A DNA stretch of 5,076 nucleotides. It comes from Candidatus Altarchaeota archaeon (GTDB taxonomy: Archaea > Altiarchaeota > Altiarchaeia > IMC4 > SCGC-AAA252-I15). Numbering within the stretch: the stretch's first letter is position 1; each line of letters opens with the position of its first letter. The stretch lies in NCBI GenBank assembly GCA_018815265.1, contig JAHIYG010000014.1, positions 1 through 5,076 of the forward strand, read 5' to 3'. The notes below the pieces were generated by a model. The model made no database searches, was not told the DNA's origin, and saw only the letters and a list, made by a program, of their open reading frames with translations. The translations under genes were made by a program, and so were the position numbers. Shown here in pieces: positions 1 to 5,076 of the stretch.

Positions 1-1
1 A

Positions 2-250
2 CATAAAGCCGACGACAAATATGCCGAGGCATCAGCAGCATCAATACTTGCTAAGGTTGAAAGGGACCGGGACATCGAAAAATTAAAGGATATATGGGGG
101 GATTTTGGGTCAGGATATCCAAGTGATCCTTTAACCCAGGATTTCATCCGAAAGCTGAGAGAAAAGGGTGCGTATCCTGACTTTATCAGGAAAAGCTGGT
201 CTACTGTGTCATCAGAAAAACAAGCCAAACTATTTGAACCTGAAAAGTAG
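2..250 (+). CDS. rnhB: Ribonuclease HII, C-terminal part (5' end outside window)
   Basis: RNase HII cuts the RNA strand of RNA/DNA hybrids and nicks 5' of single ribonucleotides in DNA, serving ribonucleotide repair and primer removal in the cytoplasm. The 82 codons present carry the family's C-terminal signature: HKADDKY, whose KAD aspartate (residue 4 of the fragment) corresponds to the last of the four catalytic acidic residues, then SAASILAKVERDRDIEKL, then GSGYPSDP and RKSW. The GSGYPSDP block followed by a short RKSW tail is typical of archaeal enzymes, which supports archaeal origin. The first three acidic residues lie upstream of the window. The tail reads KQAKLFEPEK, a possible degenerate PCNA-binding (PIP) motif. 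The frame ends in TAG, and the next frame begins about 107 bases later, so the gene is not tightly coupled to the glycan cluster. The family call is firm. Confidence 0.95.
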   Translation, partial: HKADDKYAEASAASILAKVERDRDIEKLKDIWGDFGSGYPSDPLTQDFIRKLREKGAYPDFIRKSWSTVSSEKQAKLFEPEK

Positions 251-357
251 AAAAATATGAGTTATCAAAATAAAAATGGATAAAATAGCCATTGTAATAA
301 TTAACGGTACAAGAATACCTGTATTATTACAGAGGACTTTTTGAGATAGAAAAGGAT

Positions 358-693
358 GTGCACATAATATCATTTAAGGATTTGGTAAATCACCCTAAAG
401 AATTTTGTTTTTTCATAGAGGATATTTTAAATATTTCAGCAGACATTGAACCCAGCCGAGAATCTATTAAAAAGCTCACTAGATACATAAAGATATGGAA
501 TTACAATAATTTTTTTCTTAGAGGAATCTATCCGAATGAAAAACGACAGAGACACAAGAAAGAGATAGTGGAGGGTATAACGCGAAAAAAACAGTATATT
601 GAGTGTTTAGAGTTATACAGCAAATTAATGGAAAAACGGATTATTTTAAAAAAATATGGGGTGCATGCTAAGGTAAAAAAAGGTCGGAAGTAA
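358..693 (+). CDS. Sulfotransferase-like C-terminal fragment, probably a decayed gene
   Basis: The 111-residue product starts at GTG 358, the first usable start in its frame. No full domain is present. What can be seen resembles the last third of P-loop (PAPS-dependent) sulfotransferases: a strand plus acidic/basic helix of the type HIISFKDLVNHPKEF, where families have a 'vvrYEDLv.dPe' stretch, and then a PNEKRQRHKKEI segment ending in LELYSKL, like the basic 'psEeR..lkeei...LYekl' tail. The same frame is open upstream back to base 301, after TAA at 298-300, and those codons read as more of the same fold (EYLYYYRGLFEIEKD) but contain no accepted start codon. The PAPS-binding P-loop and the catalytic core are absent. 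The likeliest reading is a 5'-truncated remnant. A short expressed protein from GTG 358 remains possible. No clear ribosome site precedes it. The family assignment rests on pattern memory and is tentative. Confidence 0.5.
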   Translation: MHIISFKDLVNHPKEFCFFIEDILNISADIEPSRESIKKLTRYIKIWNYNNFFLRGIYPNEKRQRHKKEIVEGITRKKQYIECLELYSKLMEKRIILKKYGVHAKVKKGRK

Positions 694-718
694 TAACCAT
701 ATACATTCAATTATTGTC

Positions 719-1375
719 ATGTCCTTTTTTGATTTGATAAAATCTTGTCTAGGTGAAAAAGACCATTATTTGGCAGATAGGAAACTGTTGAATCACCTGT
801 ATGATTTGACAGAGGACATTAACCTGTCAATGGAGGATATAGCATGCCTGAAAAACGACAATCCAAAAAGCATGTTATACGTCGACGTAACATCTGAGGA
901 AGAGTTTAAGTTACGGCACCATGCTATGAGGTGCTGCCTGAACCGGGATTTTCAGACAGCTATTGAATCCTCAAAGACTGCATTGGGGATGAATCCAGAT
1001 GCTGCATATCTTTTTTACATACGCGGGAAAGCATATACAAGCCTTTGCATGTGGGATGAAGGCATAAAAGACCTTCAAAAAGCAATCGAATTAAAGCCTG
1101 ATTATTTCAGGGCTTGCCTTGAATTGGGGGTATTATACTTCAATAAAGGCCTATATGAAAAACTTGGTGACAAGAACAAGGTTAAAATGGGGGGGAAATG
1201 CATTAAATTAAGTGGAGACTTCAAAAAAGCAGAGGAAACGCTTTTGAAGGCCAGAGACACGGACCCCACAAGGCCTGAATCATATGAATTACTGTGGAGG
1301 ATATATTATTTCAGCGGCAAACAATACTTAGCTAAACAAAACTCTGAAAAAGCAATGAAATTGAAAAATGGATGA
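719..1375 (+). CDS. TPR-repeat protein, first gene of the glycan operon
   Basis: This is a 218-residue soluble protein with no signal peptide or membrane segment. Residues 1-60 are not recognisable. Helical TPR-type units follow: about 62-94 (EFKLRHHAMRCCLNRDFQTA onward, ending in a Pro-Asp turn), a near-canonical repeat at 95-128 (GKAY, DEGIKDLQKAIELKPD), a third at about 129-183 broken by an insertion of about 20 residues (149-166, Lys- and Gly-rich), and a partial repeat at 187-215 (ESYELLWRIYY, AKQNSEKAM). TPRs bind protein partners, so this is a scaffold or adaptor. It has no visible catalytic motif. Its last 8 bases overlap the aminotransferase start, which suggests translational coupling and a role linked to glycan assembly, but the partner is unknown. 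No Shine-Dalgarno precedes ATG 719. A weak TATA-like stretch at 644-657 could serve as promoter. A run of seven G (1189-1195) lies inside the insertion. Confidence 0.85.
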   Translation: MSFFDLIKSCLGEKDHYLADRKLLNHLYDLTEDINLSMEDIACLKNDNPKSMLYVDVTSEEEFKLRHHAMRCCLNRDFQTAIESSKTALGMNPDAAYLFYIRGKAYTSLCMWDEGIKDLQKAIELKPDYFRACLELGVLYFNKGLYEKLGDKNKVKMGGKCIKLSGDFKKAEETLLKARDTDPTRPESYELLWRIYYFSGKQYLAKQNSEKAMKLKNG

Positions 1376-2477
1376 TATGCCCCTTTCAAAGCCTGACGTT
1401 TCGCAGGAGGATATAGATGCGGTCGCTGAAGTTTTGAAAAGCACTAGATTGTCAATTGGGCCTAAAGTCGAGGAATTCGAGAAATCAATAGCAGAATATG
1501 TTGGTGTGGAGTATGCCGTCGCAGTAAATAGTGGGACTTCAGCATTGCATTTGATAATAAAGTCGCTTGGCTTGGGCGTGGGGGATGAAGTGATAACTAC
1601 TCCCTTTTCGTTCATTGCATCAACCAACTGCATATTATACGAGGGAGCCACCCCCGTCTTTGTTGATATAGAAGAGGGCACATACAACATAGACTTGGAC
1701 AAGATGGAGTCTGCGATAAATGATAGGACAAAAGCTATTCTTGCTGTCGACGTCTTTGGCAGACCATGCATGTGGGACAAACTAGAAAAACTGGCTAAAG
1801 AAAATGATTTATCTCTTATAGAGGATTCTGCTGAAGCGCTTGGTTCATCCTACAACAACAGAATGTGCGGTTCATTCGGAGATGCTGGAGTCTTCGGATT
1901 CTACCCCAACAAACAGATAACCACGGGGGAGGGGGGAATGATTACAACTGACAGCGAGGAGATGCAGGACATGTGCAAAAGTATGAGAAACCACGGTAGA
2001 GACGACAAACACCTGCTCCAGCATGATAGATTAGGCTACAATTACAGACTAAGTGAGATAAACTCTGCATTGGGTTTGAGCCAGTTGAAAAGAATTAAAA
2101 CCCTCAAGAAAGAAAGACATGAAATTGCTGAACTATACTCCAATGAACTAGAATCCATTGAGGGAATAAAAAAACCAACGGAATTGCCAGGGGAATCTAT
2201 AAACTGGTTTGTATACGTCATACAACTAAGTGATGAATATGGAGGAGGAGAAAGGGATGAGATTATAGAGAGGATGCTCCAGAAAAATATACAATGTGGA
2301 AAATATTTTCCACCAATACACCTACAGCCACATATAAAAAAGCTACTAGGACACACAGAGGGTGATTTCCCGATTTGTGAGAAGACATCTGACAGGACCA
2401 TAGCCCTGCCATTTTATAGGGGCATAACCGATGTGGAAGCTAGATATATAGTTGAAAACCTTAGAGGTTTCCTATAG
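1368..2477 (+). CDS. PLP-dependent nucleotide-sugar aminotransferase (DegT/DnrJ/EryC1/StrS family)
   Basis: The enzyme transfers an amino group, usually from glutamate, to the keto group of a nucleotide sugar in the cytoplasm. The 369 residues match the normal family length of about 360-400. The N-terminal PLSKPDVSQEDIDAV and GPKVEEFE blocks are typical. NSGTSALHL (54-62) forms the PLP phosphate and cofactor loop, IEDSAEALGS (151-160) holds Asp153, which contacts the PLP ring nitrogen, and YPNKQITTGEGG (179-190) carries the Schiff-base Lys182. NYRLSE (225-230) and GKYFPPIH (311-318) follow. Beside a 4,6-dehydratase it should act on a UDP-4-keto-6-deoxy-HexNAc (PglE-like role), although perosamine- or aminofucose-type products cannot be excluded. 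The start at ATG 1368 overlaps the TPR gene by 8 bases. In-frame ATG 1377 is an alternative and fits the usual family N-terminus (MPLSKP) equally well. An 18-bp palindrome lies within the gene. Confidence 0.93.
   Translation: MDDMPLSKPDVSQEDIDAVAEVLKSTRLSIGPKVEEFEKSIAEYVGVEYAVAVNSGTSALHLIIKSLGLGVGDEVITTPFSFIASTNCILYEGATPVFVDIEEGTYNIDLDKMESAINDRTKAILAVDVFGRPCMWDKLEKLAKENDLSLIEDSAEALGSSYNNRMCGSFGDAGVFGFYPNKQITTGEGGMITTDSEEMQDMCKSMRNHGRDDKHLLQHDRLGYNYRLSEINSALGLSQLKRIKTLKKERHEIAELYSNELESIEGIKKPTELPGESINWFVYVIQLSDEYGGGERDEIIERMLQKNIQCGKYFPPIHLQPHIKKLLGHTEGDFPICEKTSDRTIALPFYRGITDVEARYIVENLRGFL
2296..2313. repeat. Perfect 18-bp palindrome inside the aminotransferase gene
   Basis: GTGGAAAATATTTTCCAC equals its own reverse complement with no spacer. 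It encodes most of the GKYFPP segment (codons 310-316) of the aminotransferase, so coding constraint explains at least part of it. Its symmetry and AT-rich centre resemble a dimeric repressor site, but its position inside a gene makes a regulatory role uncertain. The palindrome itself is certain. Any function is inference. Confidence 0.6.
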
Positions 2478-2484
2478 AAAAAAA

Positions 2485-3501
2485 ATGCAAGAAAACGAAA
2501 TTTGCGGTGAAGACTCGGATTTTGAGATAGATAAGGTGGCGGAGTTCTTTTACGAAAAGACTGTTTTGATAACTGGTGCTGCAGGGTCTATCGGCTCTGA
2601 ACTATCGAAAAAGTTAAGCAATCTAAACCTTAAAAAACTGGTGTTGGTCGACAATAACGAAAGTGAGTTGTTTATGCTGAATTTGGGGCTTAAGGACAAA
2701 ACAAATGTTGTGCCAGTACTTGCTGATATACGAGATTCTAAAAAAATAAGCAGTGTCTTCAAAGAGCACATTCCAGAGATAGTATTTCATGCTGCCGCCT
2801 ACAAACATATACCGTTTATGGAGGAATTCCCTGCAGAAGCCATAAAAAACAACATAGCAGGAACATTTAATATACTAAGGAGTTGCTCTGACAATAAAAT
2901 CAGTAAATTCGTCCTAATATCGTCTGATAAAGCAGTCAACCCCACAAGCATAATGGGTGCGACAAAAAGAATATGTGAAAGAATAGTGAAATGCTTCAGT
3001 ATAGACGGCTACATATGCGTCAGATTCGGAAATGTAACGCGAAGCAGGGGGAGTGTCATACCAATATTTGAAAAACAAATCGAGAACAACATACCAATCA
3101 CCATAACACACCCTGAGATGGAAAGGTATTTTATGACTACAAATGAAGCGTGTAACCTTATATTGGAGGCTACGATACTGTCAGAAAACGGCGAAATATT
3201 TGTGTTAGACATGGGTAAACCAGTTAAGATAATAGACATAGCTAGGAAGATGATAAAGGAATCATGTGTAAAGACAGAGATAAAGATTGTGGGAATTAGA
3301 CCGGGTGAAAAACTAAAGGAAGAATTATTTTTCAAAAACGAACGGCGAACAAGAAACAATAAGATACTAATCACAAACAATGGAGTAGAAAGAAACCCGG
3401 ATTCATTTTTGTCAGAAGTCGAAAAACTAATTAAAGACGTTAATGTAGATGACAACAAGGAAGATTTGAAAAAGAAAATATGGGATTTACTCTCAAAATA
3501 A
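2485..3501 (+). CDS. UDP-N-acetylglucosamine 4,6-dehydratase, PglF/WbpM/CapD type, soluble form
   Basis: This is an extended short-chain dehydrogenase that should convert UDP-GlcNAc to UDP-2-acetamido-2,6-dideoxy-4-keto-hexose, the substrate for the neighbouring aminotransferase. Counting from ATG 2485 (338 residues), the NAD(P)-binding motif TGAAGSIG is at 30-37, the acidic residue after strand 2 (VLVDNNE) at Asp56, ADIRD at 80-84, HAAAYKHIP at 102-110, the active-site block SSDKAVNP at 146-153 with Asp148/Lys149, Met157 in place of the usual SDR tyrosine, Lys161, RFGNV at 180-184, and RPGEKLKEELF at 272-282. Met instead of Tyr is the pattern of PglF and WbpM, whereas PseB/FlaA1 keep Tyr. 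The membrane-bound N-terminal domain of those large enzymes is missing, leaving only the catalytic half. A TTG at 2452 would add 11 residues overlapping the upstream gene. ATG 2485 is preferred, 7 bases after the previous stop. A GAGGT at 2464-2468 is a distant possible ribosome site. Confidence 0.92.
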   Translation: MQENEICGEDSDFEIDKVAEFFYEKTVLITGAAGSIGSELSKKLSNLNLKKLVLVDNNESELFMLNLGLKDKTNVVPVLADIRDSKKISSVFKEHIPEIVFHAAAYKHIPFMEEFPAEAIKNNIAGTFNILRSCSDNKISKFVLISSDKAVNPTSIMGATKRICERIVKCFSIDGYICVRFGNVTRSRGSVIPIFEKQIENNIPITITHPEMERYFMTTNEACNLILEATILSENGEIFVLDMGKPVKIIDIARKMIKESCVKTEIKIVGIRPGEKLKEELFFKNERRTRNNKILITNNGVERNPDSFLSEVEKLIKDVNVDDNKEDLKKKIWDLLSK

Positions 3502-3516
3502 AAATAAACTGAGAAA

Positions 3517-4671
3517 GTGAAAGTCGCTTTTATATCTCATATAGGCTGGAATTTATATCTGTTCAGACTACCACTCATGCAGGCACTTAGAAAAAGAGGG
3601 TATGACGTTTATGCCATTGCTCCAGAGGATGAATACACCAAGAAAATCAGAGATGCAGGAATAAAGACGATAGAGTATCAACTTGACAGAAACGGACTAA
3701 ACCCCCTAAATGAGGTTAAAACAATCCATTCCCTATACAAGGTATTAAAAACTGAAGGATTTGACATCATACATCTGTTTAACCATAAACCAAACATATA
3801 TGGTGCATTGGCAGGTAAATTAGCTGGGATTAAGTACATAATAAACAACATTGCAGGGTTGGGATATGCATACACAAACAATTCGTTAAAGTCAAATATT
3901 TTAAAGGCAGTATATGAGGTAGGGTACAGACTAGCCTTCAGACACTCACATAAGATAATATTTTACAACACAGACGACATCAAAGAATTTGGGAGGTATA
4001 TAACAGACAAAGACAAGATAACGCTCATAAAAGGGTCTGGGATAGATACAGAATACTACAAAAAAGACAAAGTACCGGATAGGGTTCTAAAAAAGGTGAG
4101 GGAAGAACTAAGGATAAAAAAAGAGGAGGTAGTTATTCTTTTTGTGGGTCGTTTTCTTTGGAGTAAGGGATTGAGGGAACTGGCAAATTCTGCAGGGAAG
4201 ATAACAAGAGAAAAAAAGAATGTGGTTTTTGTATTGCTTGGAAAAATAGACGATATGAATCTAGATTCAGTAGATGAAGAGTTCATTAAGAACCTGGAAG
4301 GTAGTGGTGTTAGAGTAGTCCAGCGAGAAGATGTACGAGAGGTGATTGCAGCAGCAGATATGTTCTGTCTGCCAAGCTACAGGGAGGGGATTCCAATGTC
4401 CGTATTGGAGGCTATGTCAATGGGGAAACCCATAATCGTAACAGATGCTCCAGGATGTAGGGAAACAGTAGTGGACAGCGTAAATGGTGTTCTCGTAAAA
4501 GCAAAGGACAGCAAATCGCTGACAACAGCACTTGAACGACTGATAAAAGACAGAAAACTCAGGGAAAAAATGGGGGAGAAAAGTAGGGAAAAAGCAGTTT
4601 CTGAATTTTCATTGAATAAAATAATAAAAGAAAACGTGAGAATATACGAAGACATAAAAGGTAGAGTATAG
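3517..4671 (+). CDS. GT4-family glycosyltransferase, PglA-like
   Basis: This is a retaining GT-B glycosyltransferase of 384 residues, normal for family GT4. It transfers a sugar from a nucleotide donor to a growing glycan, most likely lipid-linked, at the inner membrane face. The N-terminal acceptor domain begins MKVAFISHIGWNLYLFRLPL and continues through PEDEYTKKIRDAGIK (36-50) and RNGLNP (58-63). The donor domain begins near 205, with GRFLWSKG at 211-218 (Arg212 and Lys217 are the usual phosphate-contacting residues), and carries the E-x7-E motif in REGIPMSVLEA (Glu290, Glu298), followed by GKPIIVTD and GCRE. From memory, the N-terminal pattern closely parallels Campylobacter PglA, which adds GalNAc to undecaprenyl-PP-diBacNAc. 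This agrees with the aminotransferase and dehydratase upstream, but donor and acceptor are inferred. The start is GTG 3517, 15 bases after the dehydratase stop, with no strong ribosome site. It is probably the last gene of the operon-like run. Confidence 0.92.
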   Translation: MKVAFISHIGWNLYLFRLPLMQALRKRGYDVYAIAPEDEYTKKIRDAGIKTIEYQLDRNGLNPLNEVKTIHSLYKVLKTEGFDIIHLFNHKPNIYGALAGKLAGIKYIINNIAGLGYAYTNNSLKSNILKAVYEVGYRLAFRHSHKIIFYNTDDIKEFGRYITDKDKITLIKGSGIDTEYYKKDKVPDRVLKKVREELRIKKEEVVILFVGRFLWSKGLRELANSAGKITREKKNVVFVLLGKIDDMNLDSVDEEFIKNLEGSGVRVVQREDVREVIAAADMFCLPSYREGIPMSVLEAMSMGKPIIVTDAPGCRETVVDSVNGVLVKAKDSKSLTTALERLIKDRKLREKMGEKSREKAVSEFSLNKIIKENVRIYEDIKGRV

Positions 4672-4693
4672 GCTATTACCTGCATAAATAAAG

Positions 4694-4706
4694 CATATTT
4701 AATATG
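4694..4706 (+). promoter_or_regulatory. Candidate archaeal TATA box for the wzz-like gene
   Basis: The 60-base gap after the glycosyltransferase contains CATATTTAATATG, whose T/A core (4698-4705) is centred about 31 bases before ATG 4732. Archaeal TATA boxes sit about 25 bases before the transcription start, so transcription would begin near 4725-4730, giving a leaderless or nearly leaderless mRNA. That fits the absence of a Shine-Dalgarno. An A-rich stretch just upstream (ATAAATAAAG, 4684-4693) could be the BRE. The element is itself an inverted repeat, CATATT-T-AATATG. It is supported by position and composition only. Confidence 0.5.
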
Positions 4707-4717
4707 TGTAAATCCCT

Positions 4718-4733
4718 ATGCTTGCACAAGCAT
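4718..4733. promoter_or_regulatory. Inverted repeat over the predicted transcription/translation start of the wzz-like gene (candidate operator)
   Basis: ATGCTTG-CA-CAAGCAT is a perfect 7-bp inverted repeat with a 2-base centre. It begins about 14 bases after the TATA-like core and its last two bases are the A and T of start codon ATG 4732. Dimeric archaeal repressors commonly bind symmetric sites between the TATA box and the start, so this is a reasonable operator candidate. As RNA, the loop would need to open to about 4 bases, and the resulting hairpin would mask the start codon. The first half also forms a five-codon frame, ATG 4718 to TGA 4735, overlapping the gene start as ATGA, which is likely incidental. 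Confidence 0.45.
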
Positions 4734-5076
4734 GAAGAAAAAATGTCTTGATGAGATTGGATTTCTAGACGTTATAGCAATAGTTAAGGAAAACATAGCC
4801 ACAATTATATTTTTGACAATAGTGGCCTCATTTGTTTCACTCATATATTTCAGCACAACAGAAAAAACGTATGAATCAAGCGCAGTAATCAAACTCGCAA
4901 AAATCGATGGTGAGTTAGTGATGTCACCATATGAGGCGCTTGAGATTATGAAATCTGACGCAGTAATCAAGTCAGTCATAAAACGATATTTTCCCGGAAA
5001 AAATAATGCTAAATTTCTGGAAGACAATTTTCACCAGAGCATAGCCAATGTTGAGGGAATACAAAAAAATCAAATA
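4732..5076 (+). CDS. Wzz-type chain-length determinant / polysaccharide co-polymerase, N-terminal part (3' end outside window)
   Basis: This is the N-terminal 115 codons of a Wzz-domain (polysaccharide co-polymerase) membrane protein. Such proteins set the chain length of surface polysaccharides together with a Wzy polymerase, or couple synthesis to export. Residues 1-20 are a short cytoplasmic head (EIGFLDVIAIVKEN, the usual 'E-dllDi...' opening). Residues 21-42 are one hydrophobic transmembrane segment (IATIIFLTIVASFVSLIYF). Then comes the typical extracytoplasmic beginning TYESSAVIKLAK, followed by a helical region containing MSPYEALEIMKSDAVIKSVI, as in Wzz periplasmic domains. The frame is still open at the window edge, so a C-terminal second membrane helix, or a kinase domain, cannot be seen. 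ATG 4732 is the first Met in frame, and no ribosome site precedes it, consistent with a leaderless transcript from the TATA-like element. It is separated from the upstream run by 60 bases and may be separately regulated. Confidence 0.87.
   Translation, partial: MKKKCLDEIGFLDVIAIVKENIATIIFLTIVASFVSLIYFSTTEKTYESSAVIKLAKIDGELVMSPYEALEIMKSDAVIKSVIKRYFPGKNNAKFLEDNFHQSIANVEGIQKNQI

Noticed and set aside
276..344. 22-codon frame beginning MDKIAIVIINGT upstream of the sulfotransferase-like fragment
   Set aside because: It could be an N-terminal piece of the decayed gene joined by a frameshift, since the two frames overlap at 301-344. It is too short, has no ribosome site and matches nothing recognised.
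403..413. T-rich tracts (403-413, 510-516, 725-730) as archaeal terminators for rnhB
   Set aside because: Archaeal termination can occur at oligo-T alone, but these tracts lie inside open frames encoding Phe-rich stretches and cannot be told apart from coding composition.
844..897. 17-codon out-of-frame ORF (MPEKRQSKKHVIRRRNI) in the TPR gene, preceded by GGAGG at 832-836
   Set aside because: The ribosome-site spacing is good, but the GGAGG is part of ordinary Glu-Asp coding sequence, the peptide is very short, and nothing else supports it.
834..1414. Recurring GGAGGATATA-like words near 832, 1296 and 1405
   Set aside because: They fall in different codon contexts with irregular spacing. 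Two encode Glu-Asp-Ile and one encodes Trp-Arg-Ile, so this is chance plus codon bias, not a repeat array.
1405..1419. GGAGG followed by ATG at 1417 inside the aminotransferase gene
   Set aside because: The ATG is out of frame and its reading frame stops after a few codons. The GGAGG encodes conserved residues near the protein N-terminus.
2042..2401. Antisense open frames opposite the sugar genes, here and also at 1328-1780, 3009-3458, 4056-4286, 4377-4685 and 4716-5027
   Set aside because: They lie wholly or almost wholly within well-supported + strand genes, give Ser/Phe/Leu-rich low-complexity products with no recognisable motif, and have no start context. They are shadows of codon bias.
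2452..2484. TTG 2452 as the start of the dehydratase
   Set aside because: It would overlap the aminotransferase by 26 bases, uses a rare start, has no ribosome site, and its extra residues (KTLEVSYRKK) match no family feature. ATG 2485 is preferred, though TTG cannot be excluded.

Overview
This window reads as a chromosomal segment of an archaeon, most likely a moderately AT-rich euryarchaeote. The reasons are the archaeal-type RNase HII tail at the left edge, heavy use of ATA (Ile) and AGA/AGG (Arg) codons, few Shine-Dalgarno sequences in front of genes, and a TATA-like element about 30 bases upstream of the last gene. The genus cannot be named from the sequence. All genes lie on the + strand.

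Layout: (1) 2-250 is the 3' end of rnhB (RNase HII), a housekeeping gene. (2) 251-718 is a junction zone with a 111-codon frame (358-693). It resembles only the C-terminal part of a P-loop sulfotransferase and stays open upstream of any start codon, so it is probably a decayed fragment. (3) 719-4671 is a tight four-gene, operon-like run: a TPR-repeat protein, a DegT/DnrJ/EryC1-type sugar aminotransferase overlapping it by 8 bases, a nucleotide-sugar 4,6-dehydratase 7 bases later, and a GT4 glycosyltransferase 15 bases later. (4) After a 60-base gap with a TATA-like element and a 7+2+7 inverted repeat touching the start codon, a Wzz-type chain-length/polymerase co-factor gene begins at 4732 and runs off the right edge.

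How the genes fit together: the dehydratase is of the PglF/WbpM/CapD type (UDP-GlcNAc to the 4-keto-6-deoxy sugar). The aminotransferase would then install the 4-amino group, giving a UDP-4-amino-4,6-dideoxy-HexNAc of the bacillosamine/QuiNAc4N kind. The glycosyltransferase resembles PglA, which in Campylobacter adds a HexNAc to lipid-linked bacillosamine. The Wzz-like protein suggests that the glycan is polymerised or exported. The window is therefore best read as the left end of a surface-glycan locus (exopolysaccharide, or S-layer/pilin glycan) inserted beside a core gene. The acetyltransferase, initiating phosphoglycosyltransferase, flippase and polymerase or oligosaccharyltransferase are not in the window.

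No RNA gene, CRISPR array, insertion sequence or clear new defence system was found. The most distinctive non-coding signals are the inverted repeat at the wzz-like start and a perfect 18-bp palindrome inside the aminotransferase gene.
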